Shown here: piece after piece, positions 6,552 through 12,297 of the stretch
Layout of the letters: each line of letters opens with the position of its first letter
How positions within the stretch are numbered: the stretch's first letter is position 1
Assembly: GCA_937893605.1 (NCBI GenBank)
Contig: CALBGG010000007.1
Location: forward strand, 1-12,297
Origin: an uncultured Clostridia bacterium
GTDB lineage: Bacteria; Bacillota; Clostridia; Oscillospirales; Oscillospiraceae
DNA length: 12,297 bases
Reading direction: 5' to 3'
Translations under genes and position numbers: made by a program
Notes under the pieces: generated by a model
Databases searched by the model: none
Seen by the model: the letters and a program-made list of their open reading frames with translations, nothing else
What the model was told of the DNA's origin: nothing

Positions 6552-7316
6552 ATGCAAAACAGAGAAAATAATTATGAGATCAAAAACGATATAATCGAGG
6601 GCAGAAATGCCGTTATAGAGGCTCTGCGTGTCGGCCGCAGTATAGATAAGATATTCATCGCCAAGGGCGAGACGGATAAAACGCTCGGGCATATAGCGTC
6701 AAAGGCACGCGAGGCCGGGATAGTTGTCGTCGACGCGGATCGCCGCAAGCTCGACAACATGTCGGTGACAAAGGCGCATCAGGGCGTCGTCGCGCTCGTC
6801 GGCGTCAACGAATACTGCGAGGTATCCGACATTCTCGATCTTGCCAAAGAGCGCGGCGAGCAGCCGTTTATCATTGTCTGCGATGAGGTTAGCGATCCGC
6901 GGAACCTCGGAGCCATCATTCGCAGCGCAGAATGCGCCGGAGCGCACGGAGTCATAATTCCCAAGCGCCGCAGCGCGGGACTGACAGCTATCGTCGGCAA
7001 GGCCTCGGCGGGCGCAGCCGAGCACATGAAGATTGCCCGCGTTCCGAACATTCCGTCGGTGCTCAAGGAGCTCAAGGAAAAGGGCGTTTGGGTCTACGGC
7101 GCGGCGGCCGGGGGCAGCAGCGAGCTTTGGAGCACCGATTTTTCGGGCTCCTGTGCCATCGTTATAGGCTCCGAGGGCGACGGTATGGGCAGGCTCGTGC
7201 GCGAAAGCTGCGACTTTATCGTGAGCATCCCCATGGCGGGGAGGATAAATTCCCTGAACGCTTCCGCCGCCGCATCAATAATCATGTACGAAGTACTGCG
7301 CCAGCGCAGAGGCTGA
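6552..7316 (+). CDS. rlmB: 23S rRNA (guanosine-2251-2'-O)-methyltransferase RlmB, 254 aa
   Basis: A SpoU/TrmH-class knotted methyltransferase that uses S-adenosylmethionine to 2'-O-methylate a guanosine of 23S rRNA (G2251 in E. coli numbering, in the P loop). An L30e-like RNA-binding domain spans about 14-87, opening with IIEGRNAVIEALR. The catalytic SPOUT domain has motif 1 DPRNLGAIIRSAECAGAHG (115-133) with the catalytic Asn-Arg region, motif 2 IVIGSEGDGMGRL (203-215) and motif 3 IPMAGRINSLNASAAASI (226-243). The length is standard for RlmB. TrmH-family paralogues acting on other rRNA or tRNA positions look similar, but the N-terminal domain and KRRSAGLTAIVGKASAGA (138-155) favour RlmB. The stop at 7314 is 13 bp before the next gene, so they are probably co-transcribed. 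Confidence 0.88.
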   Translation: MQNRENNYEIKNDIIEGRNAVIEALRVGRSIDKIFIAKGETDKTLGHIASKAREAGIVVVDADRRKLDNMSVTKAHQGVVALVGVNEYCEVSDILDLAKERGEQPFIIVCDEVSDPRNLGAIIRSAECAGAHGVIIPKRRSAGLTAIVGKASAGAAEHMKIARVPNIPSVLKELKEKGVWVYGAAAGGSSELWSTDFSGSCAIVIGSEGDGMGRLVRESCDFIVSIPMAGRINSLNASAAASIIMYEVLRQRRG

Positions 7317-7329
7317 CCGAGGGTAATTT

Positions 7330-9810
7330 ATGAATCCAAATGATAAAAACTCTGTCGATCTCAGTTTTGATCTTGACAGTATATTGAGCGAGTTCGGCTC
7401 TCTCGACGAGGAGCCAGTTTCCGAAAAGCCCGTCTTTGAGCCGTCTGAGCCGATAAAGGACTCGGCGAAAGCTCTTGACGAGGTGTTCTCCGCCGTTATA
7501 AACGACGGCGTAAAGGCCGAGCCGGTGCAGGAGGAATACAGCTTCGATCCCGCGGAGATAGTCGCGGAGTTTGAATCTGAAGACAGCGTTTCCGGAAGCG
7601 CCTCAAAGCTCGACCCGCAGTCGATCCGCCGCGAATTCTATTCGGAGGACAGCGCTCGTTCTTCCGCTTCGCCAAAGAGAACATCGGAGGCGCCGCTACG
7701 TTCCGGGCAGCCGGAGACTGACCCGATACTCGACGAGGTCGACCGCATAATCGCCGAGTTCAAGCATGAAGATAAGCCCGCAGAACGTGTGGTCGAGCCC
7801 GAGTCCGAGCCCGCTCCAGCCGCGGAGCCGGAGCCGACAAAGCAGCGCACTTCGGAGGTCTCCTCCCCTGTCGAGCCGTCTGAGCCGTCTGAGCCGAAGT
7901 CCGAGCAGACGAAAGTGCATTTTGAGGATTCTCCCGATAAAGGCGACGAGCCCGATCTTTACGAAGGCTCGGGCATAGAGGGAGATCCCGGGGACAAATA
8001 CGCTGCGGACGCCGATTACACCGTTATAGAGCCGGAGACGCCGAAAAAGGAGAAGGCACGCAGAGAGCCGAAGTCTTTCCGCGAATCCGTCGCCGTGCCG
8101 CTCATAACCGCTCTCGCGTTTATCGCGATGAAAATAAAGCAGAGCCAGGTTGCTCTCGGCGAAACGAGCTATGAGTCCGAGGATCTCGGCGAAGAGATGC
8201 CGCCGGACAAGGCCGCAAGGTTTTACGACAAGCACATCGCCGGTCTGCGGCTGAGAGCGCGTATAGCTTTCATTCTGTGTGCCTTTATGATGTACATATC
8301 CTACGGTCTTCCCGTACCCGGCGCGCTGTTTGACGCCGGCGTTAAAAGCGCTGTGTGTCTTATCATGATGATAGCCGTCATGCTCTGCGGCCTTGATATC
8401 ATAACGACCGGCATAATGAGCATAGTCAAATTCAAGCTTCACGCAAGCGCTCTTATCGTTATATCGTGCCTGCTGTGCATGATAGACGCATTTCTGTCCG
8501 CGGCAAACGTCGGAGAAAAGGTCGTGCCGTTTTGCGTGATCCCATCGCTGACGATAGCATTCACGCTGCTAGGCTGCATCATGAATGCGCGAAGCAACAG
8601 GGTCATATTCAACACAGCAGCCGCAGCAAAGCATCCGTATGTTCTAACCGCCGAGTCCGAGCTCTCGGGCGAGGATATAACCCTTGTCAAGGGCAGAAAG
8701 CCCGTCGACGGTATCGTCCGCCGCACCGAGGAGGACGGGCCGGACGAGTCGGTCTTCGGCGTGCTGACCCCGTACTTTATCATAGTCGCTCTCGTTTTGA
8801 GTATCGTCGCGGCGGCTGTCAGCAAGAGCTTTTCGTCCTTTGCGCACATTCTCTCGGGCATATTCGTGTGCGCAGCGCCCATAGCGATGCTCATAACCTT
8901 CCCCCTGCCGTTTTTCATCTCGATAAAAAGCCTCATCCGCAGCGGCTCGACTATAGCGGGCTGGTCGGGGCTTTACGACATCGGCAAGGCAAAGCACCTT
9001 ATAATAACCGATTCCGATCTGTTCCCGAAAGGCTGCGTCAAGATAAGCAGAACGCGCGTGTTCGCCGGTATGCAGCCGGAGAGGATAATATCCTTTGCGG
9101 GCAGTATCATCTCCGCCTCAGGCAGTGCAATGGTTCATCCGTTCAATGAGCTCATGCGCAAGGCAGGCGGCAGTCTTATGACCGTTGAAGCTTTCTCGGT
9201 GCACGAAAGCGGAGGCCTTACCGCCATAGTCGACGGAGAGTCGGTTTACTGCGGCAACGCCGCGTTCATGCGTCTTATGGGCGTCGTGCTGCCGGACAAA
9301 TATGTTCTCAACAACGGCGTGTACGTCGCCGTGGCTGGCATTATCTGCGGCGTATTTGAAATGGAATACACGGCCTTGGACACAGTCAGGAGCGCCTTGG
9401 CGGAGCTCGTCGGCTCGGACAGGCACGCGATATTTGCCGTGCGCGACTTTAACATCACTCCCTCGATGCTGTCGGTAAAATTCGACATGCCGACCGACGG
9501 CTTCGACTTCCCGCCGTACTCGGAACGCTATGCGATATCCGGCGCTGAGCCCTCGGAGGGCAGCAAGCCCTCGGCACTGCTCTCGCGCGAAGGTCTCGGC
9601 CCGCTCGTGAGTCTGGCCGACCACGGCAAGGCGCTGTTTAATCGCATACGGCTGAACGTAATGCTCAGCGTAATGAGTGCTGTCGTCGGCATGATCGTCA
9701 TGTTTATTATAAGCCTGAGTGCGCTGCCCGGCGTCGTAGCGGCGCTGAGCTATCTGCTCGTGTGGCTGCTCATAACGATCATTCTGAGCACTGCGATACG
9801 TACACCTTAA
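7330..9810 (+). CDS. Degenerate P-type-ATPase-fold membrane protein with acidic repeat tail, 826 aa
   Basis: No standard family is obvious. Residues 1-250 are acidic, Pro/Ser/Glu-rich and probably disordered, with four copies of a D-x3-I-x2-EF motif. Hydrophobic helices lie at about 309-327, 337-355, 372-392, 395-417, 476-497, 505-535, 774-797 and 799-821. The order of elements after 395 follows a P-type ATPase. KPVDGIV (457-463) resembles the actuator IPVDG. VCAAPIAM (513-520) sits where heavy-metal pumps have CPCAL. LIITDSDLFPKG (557-568) aligns without gaps to the VVFDKTGTLTEG site, putting Thr560 at the phosphorylated Asp. VHPFNELM (602-609) resembles the EHPLA motif, and IVDGESVYCGN (633-643) the nucleotide domain. 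LADHGKALFNRIRLN (762-776) matches the helix entering the last membrane pair. DKTGT, TGES, TGD and GDGxND are all absent, so ATP-driven transport is very unlikely. A sensor, scaffold or transporter-regulatory role is inference. GAGGG lies 6 nt before the ATG; Ile codon ATA is frequent, unlike the downstream EF-G gene. No terminator is visible after it. Confidence 0.7.
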   Translation: MNPNDKNSVDLSFDLDSILSEFGSLDEEPVSEKPVFEPSEPIKDSAKALDEVFSAVINDGVKAEPVQEEYSFDPAEIVAEFESEDSVSGSASKLDPQSIRREFYSEDSARSSASPKRTSEAPLRSGQPETDPILDEVDRIIAEFKHEDKPAERVVEPESEPAPAAEPEPTKQRTSEVSSPVEPSEPSEPKSEQTKVHFEDSPDKGDEPDLYEGSGIEGDPGDKYAADADYTVIEPETPKKEKARREPKSFRESVAVPLITALAFIAMKIKQSQVALGETSYESEDLGEEMPPDKAARFYDKHIAGLRLRARIAFILCAFMMYISYGLPVPGALFDAGVKSAVCLIMMIAVMLCGLDIITTGIMSIVKFKLHASALIVISCLLCMIDAFLSAANVGEKVVPFCVIPSLTIAFTLLGCIMNARSNRVIFNTAAAAKHPYVLTAESELSGEDITLVKGRKPVDGIVRRTEEDGPDESVFGVLTPYFIIVALVLSIVAAAVSKSFSSFAHILSGIFVCAAPIAMLITFPLPFFISIKSLIRSGSTIAGWSGLYDIGKAKHLIITDSDLFPKGCVKISRTRVFAGMQPERIISFAGSIISASGSAMVHPFNELMRKAGGSLMTVEAFSVHESGGLTAIVDGESVYCGNAAFMRLMGVVLPDKYVLNNGVYVAVAGIICGVFEMEYTALDTVRSALAELVGSDRHAIFAVRDFNITPSMLSVKFDMPTDGFDFPPYSERYAISGAEPSEGSKPSALLSREGLGPLVSLADHGKALFNRIRLNVMLSVMSAVVGMIVMFIISLSALPGVVAALSYLLVWLLITIILSTAIRTP
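7438..7452 (+). repeat. GAGCCGTCT repeat, first copy
   Basis: GAGCCGTCTGAGCCG, encoding Glu-Pro-Ser-Glu-Pro, is the same unit found at 7873-7896 in the same gene. It belongs to the low-complexity acidic tail. Confidence 0.6.
7873..7896 (+). repeat. 9-bp tandem repeat encoding Glu-Pro-Ser
   Basis: GAGCCGTCT occurs at 7873-7881 and 7882-7890, followed by a partial copy GAGCCG at 7891-7896. It encodes EPSEPSEP in the acidic cytoplasmic tail and could vary in length without shifting frame. Confidence 0.75.
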
Positions 9811-9817
9811 AAAAATG

Positions 9818-9846
9818 TTGCCATTAAATATACAATAGTGTATAAT
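9818..9846 (+). promoter_or_regulatory. Near-consensus sigma-A promoter of the EF-G gene
   Basis: TTGCCA (9818-9823, five of six), an exact 17-bp spacer, and a perfect TATAAT (9841-9846). Predicted initiation is near 9853, giving a leader of about 57 nt. It is the best promoter in the window and fits the codon-optimised gene behind it. Confidence 0.8.
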
Positions 9847-9909
9847 AAATCGATTGCGTTTTATACGAAATTAAATTTTTAATATATCTTTCAAGAGAGG
9901 AAGCAACAT

Positions 9910-11913
9910 ATGAGCTACGAAACCAAAAACATTCGCAACATCTGCTTCATGGGTCACGGCAACAGCGGTAAGACCAGCCTTGCTGAGAGCATGCTGTTCA
10001 CTACCGGCGCCATTGACCGTATGGGCAAGGTCACCGACGGCAACACCGTCTGCGACTACGACGCTGAAGAGATCAAGCGCCAGATCACGATCGCGACTTC
10101 CGTCGCTCCAGTGAACTTCGGCGGCTGCAAGATCAATGTTCTTGACTGCCCCGGCTACTTCGATTTCGTCGGCGACGTTCTTGCCGCTATCCGCGTTGTT
10201 GAGACCGGAATCATCTTCTGCTCCGCCAAGGACGGCATCACCGTCGGCGCGGAAAGAAGCTGGAAATACCTCAAGGCTGCCGGCGTTCCCGCAATGTTCT
10301 ACATCTCCAAGATCGATGAAGAGCACGGCGACTACTACGCAGTCCTGTCCGCACTCAGGGAAAAATACGGCGCTGCCATCTGTCCGGTCATGATCCCCAT
10401 GTCCGATGGCACCGGCGTTATCGACTTGGTTCACAACACCGCTTATCAGACCAAGGGCGGCAAGACCGCAAAGGTCGCGGTTCCCGCAGCCGACGCGGAC
10501 AAGGTCGAGGAGATGCGCATGGAGCTTATGGAGGCGGCAGCCGTTACCGAAGAGCTTATGGAGAAATTCCTCGATACCATGGAGCTTACAGACGAAGAGA
10601 TCGTTGTCGGCCTCAAGGCCGGCCTTGCAGAGCGCAGCGTAGTTCCCGTAGTCTGCGGCGCGGCAATGTCCAACATCGGCACCGAAGCTGTCCTCCAGGC
10701 AGTCTGCGACTATGTCCCCGCTCCCGAGGACAAGTCCGACGAGCCCGTCTGCGGCTTTGTTTTCAAGACCGTTTCCGATCAGTTCGGCAAATACAGCTTC
10801 GTAAAGGTCGTGTCCGGCAAGATCACCGCCGACCTGTCGCTGCGCAACGTTCGTTCCTCCAGCACCGACAAGCTCGGCAGACTCTATACCATCTGCGGTA
10901 AGAAGACCACCGAGGTCAAGGAAGCCTGCTGCGGCGATATCGTCGCCGTCGGCAAGATGGATTGGAAGACAGGTGATACCGTCTGCGATCCCAAGAACGA
11001 GGTCGAGCTCCCGGCACTCGAGATGCCCGATCCCTGCTACTCCATGGCTATATCCCCCAAGACCAAGGGTCAGGACGACAAGGTCGCCGGGGGTCTTGCA
11101 AGGCTTAACGAAGAAGACGTCTCCTTCACCCTCGTCAACAATGCAGAGACCCATCAGATGGTCATCTCCGGCGCCGGCGACATTCAGGTCGATGTTCTGT
11201 GCGCAAAGCTCAAGAGCCGTTTCGGCGTCGAGACCGAGCTCAAGCCCGCACGCGTCGCATACCGCGAGAAGATCAAGGGCAAGGTCGAGGCTCACGGCCG
11301 CCATAAGAAGCAGTCCGGCGGTTCCGGCCAGTTCGGTGACGTCTGGATCCGCTTCGAGCCGCAGGATGAGCAGGACGACATGATCTTCGCAGAGGAGGTC
11401 TTCGGCGGCTCCGTTCCCAAGAACTTCTTCCCCTCCGTCGAAAAGGGTCTGCGCAACGCAGTTCAGAAGGGCGTTCTCGCCGGTTACCCGCTGGTCGGCC
11501 TGAAGGCCACTCTGTACGACGGCTCCTACCACCCCGTCGACTCGAACGATATGGCTTTCCAGACGGCAGCACGTCTTGCATATCAGGACGGCATCCCCAA
11601 GGCAAAGCCCACCATTCTTGAGCCTATCGGCCTTCTGCAGGTTACTATCCCCGACGCAAACCTCGGCGATATCATGTCCGATATCTCCTCCAAGCGCCGC
11701 GGCACCGTTCTCGGCATGAACGCAGAGGACGGCATGCAGACCGTTGAGGCTGAGGTCCCCATGGCAGAGATGAGCTCTTATACCATCGACCTGCGCTCCA
11801 TGACTCAGGGACGCGGCTCGTTCACCTGCAAGTTCATTCGCTACGAGGAAGCTCCGGGCAATGTTCAGCAGAAGGTCATTGAAGAGGCCAAGGCACTGGC
11901 CGAGGCCGAGTAA
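9910..11913 (+). CDS. fusA: Elongation factor G, divergent clostridial type, 667 aa
   Basis: EF-G is the GTPase that drives tRNA-mRNA translocation on the ribosome. G-domain motifs are GHGNSGKT (15-22, P-loop), RQITI (57-61, switch I; usually RGITI), DCPGYFDF (79-86; usually DTPGHVDF), SKID (133-136; usually NKMD) and CGAA (249-252; usually GSA). Domains II to V follow, with the domain IV blocks GSGQFGDVWI (471-480) and SYHPVDSNDMAF (539-550), and the ending EAEVPMAEM (613-621) and TQGRGSFT (632-639). It is slightly shorter than canonical EF-G (about 690-700). The Tyr at the G3 histidine position and the diverged G4 place it in the second EF-G group common in Clostridia rather than the str-operon FusA, which I infer from family recall; no rpsL, rpsG or tuf genes flank it. 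It could therefore be a paralogue with a specialised role. AGAGAGG lies 9 nt upstream. Ile is nearly always ATC/ATT, indicating strong expression. It is monocistronic, between its own promoter and terminator. Confidence 0.88.
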   Translation: MSYETKNIRNICFMGHGNSGKTSLAESMLFTTGAIDRMGKVTDGNTVCDYDAEEIKRQITIATSVAPVNFGGCKINVLDCPGYFDFVGDVLAAIRVVETGIIFCSAKDGITVGAERSWKYLKAAGVPAMFYISKIDEEHGDYYAVLSALREKYGAAICPVMIPMSDGTGVIDLVHNTAYQTKGGKTAKVAVPAADADKVEEMRMELMEAAAVTEELMEKFLDTMELTDEEIVVGLKAGLAERSVVPVVCGAAMSNIGTEAVLQAVCDYVPAPEDKSDEPVCGFVFKTVSDQFGKYSFVKVVSGKITADLSLRNVRSSSTDKLGRLYTICGKKTTEVKEACCGDIVAVGKMDWKTGDTVCDPKNEVELPALEMPDPCYSMAISPKTKGQDDKVAGGLARLNEEDVSFTLVNNAETHQMVISGAGDIQVDVLCAKLKSRFGVETELKPARVAYREKIKGKVEAHGRHKKQSGGSGQFGDVWIRFEPQDEQDDMIFAEEVFGGSVPKNFFPSVEKGLRNAVQKGVLAGYPLVGLKATLYDGSYHPVDSNDMAFQTAARLAYQDGIPKAKPTILEPIGLLQVTIPDANLGDIMSDISSKRRGTVLGMNAEDGMQTVEAEVPMAEMSSYTIDLRSMTQGRGSFTCKFIRYEEAPGNVQQKVIEEAKALAEAE

Positions 11914-11926
11914 TATTAAAAATCCG

Positions 11927-11954
11927 AACGGCGGGCTTAACGCCCGCCGTTTTT
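11927..11954 (+). terminator. Rho-independent terminator of the EF-G gene
   Basis: A perfect 10-bp GC-rich stem, AACGGCGGGC (11927-11936) with GCCCGCCGTT (11942-11951), a 5-nt loop, and a T-run to 11954. It begins 13 nt after the stop codon and is a textbook intrinsic terminator. The ribosome site of the next gene starts 2 nt after the T-run. Confidence 0.93.
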
Positions 11955-11965
11955 CAGGTAACGCT

Positions 11966-12277
11966 ATGAAATTCAAGATCCCCGAAATCAAAATACCGAA
12001 GGTCAATCTCCCGAAGCTCCGCCGCGGCGAGGGTAAAGCCGAACCGATGTCAGACGACGAGTATTCTGTTTCCGACGATGAAACCTCCGATGACGTTCTC
12101 GACGAGCTTGAAGAAGCGGAAGCTCCGAATGTCGAGCCCGCTCCCTCTCCTCAGGAAAAGCCCAAAAGCTACGGCATGGTCATATCCGAAGACCAGCTCC
12201 GCATGGTTTGGGCCGGCGAGATAGGTTTTTCACTGCTGATAGTTTTAGCCTCTGTATTAATTGCGATTGTAAGTTAA
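11966..12277 (+). CDS. Small acidic C-terminally anchored membrane protein, 103 aa, unknown function
   Basis: I do not recognise a family. Residues 1-20 are a basic Ile/Pro/Lys stretch with a short repeating pattern (KFKIPEIKIPKVNLPKL). Residues 26-62 are strongly acidic (DDEYSVSDDETSDDVLDEL), then 63-84 are a polar linker, and 85-102 form a single hydrophobic helix that ends at the C-terminus, so it should be tail-anchored with its bulk in the cytoplasm. The start at 11966 has AGGT 6 nt upstream; the longer frame to 11861 would run through the EF-G gene and its terminator. It sits directly behind the terminator, so expression depends on read-through or on a promoter I cannot see. The acidic tail is similar in style to that of the 826-residue protein, but no shared motif was found. 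Confidence 0.65.
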   Translation: MKFKIPEIKIPKVNLPKLRRGEGKAEPMSDDEYSVSDDETSDDVLDELEEAEAPNVEPAPSPQEKPKSYGMVISEDQLRMVWAGEIGFSLLIVLASVLIAIVS

Positions 12278-12297
12278 ACATAAAAGCTCAGGTCGTT

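Noticed and set aside
7696..8442. A 248-codon minus-strand frame opposite the acidic tail of the 826-residue protein
   Set aside because: Its Leu/Arg-rich composition mirrors the antisense of the Glu/Pro/Ser repeats; there are no start signals.
9870..9883. Small AT-rich palindrome ATTAAATTTTTAAT in the EF-G leader
   Set aside because: A six-base AT-only stem with a 2-nt loop is expected by chance in an AT-rich leader; no riboswitch-like structure was found.
9871..12006. A 711-codon open frame on the minus strand opposite the EF-G gene
   Set aside because: Shadow of a strongly codon-biased gene that avoids the codons whose complements are stops. It also spans the EF-G terminator and lacks a ribosome site.

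Overview
The window reads as chromosome of an anaerobic Firmicute, most likely a Clostridia of the Oscillospiraceae/Ruminococcaceae type. Pointers are the GC-rich coding sequence with AT-rich intergenic gaps, an EFR1-type flavodoxin/ferredoxin fusion, a hydrogenase-maturation gene, an EF-G of the clostridial 'DxPGYFDF' type, strong purine-rich ribosome binding sites and near-consensus sigma-A promoters. This taxonomic call is inference from protein style. There are no rRNA or tRNA genes, no CRISPR and no insertion sequences, and no gene-free stretch exceeds 300 bases.

Left part, minus strand (1-6362). From right to left the genes are a rhomboid-fold membrane protein lacking the catalytic residues but carrying a C-terminal zinc-ribbon-like tail, a membrane-anchored PQQ-type beta-propeller, an EFR1 flavodoxin/ferredoxin, a 909-residue winged-helix / Fe-S / NADPH-FAD oxidoreductase, and the 5' part of hypA (nickel chaperone), which runs off the left edge. 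The first three are closely spaced (21 and 47 bp). A 116-bp gap before the oxidoreductase holds its own extended -10 promoter and an abutting inverted repeat. The oxidoreductase and hypA (20 bp apart) look like the start of a hydrogen/electron-transfer operon continuing to the left.

Centre, plus strand (6363-9810). A divergent promoter region separates the minus-strand genes from rlmB (23S rRNA Gm2251 methyltransferase). It is followed 13 bp later by an 826-residue membrane protein that I read as a catalytically dead P-type-ATPase-fold protein. Its carboxy half follows the P-type ATPase layout, but the DKTGT, TGD and GDGxND motifs are gone, and its amino third is an acidic tail with four copies of a short D-x3-I-x2-EF motif. 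This is the most unusual object in the window.

Right part, plus strand (9811-12297). A near-perfect sigma-A promoter drives a monocistronic EF-G of the divergent clostridial type (Tyr in place of the G3 histidine, SKID in place of NKxD), ended by a textbook intrinsic terminator. Directly behind the terminator is a 103-residue acidic, C-terminally anchored small membrane protein of unknown function.

Two themes are visible. On the left is anaerobic redox and hydrogenase chemistry. In the centre and right are ribosome-related enzymes interleaved with uncharacterised membrane proteins that have acidic cytoplasmic tails. A functional link within the second group is speculation.
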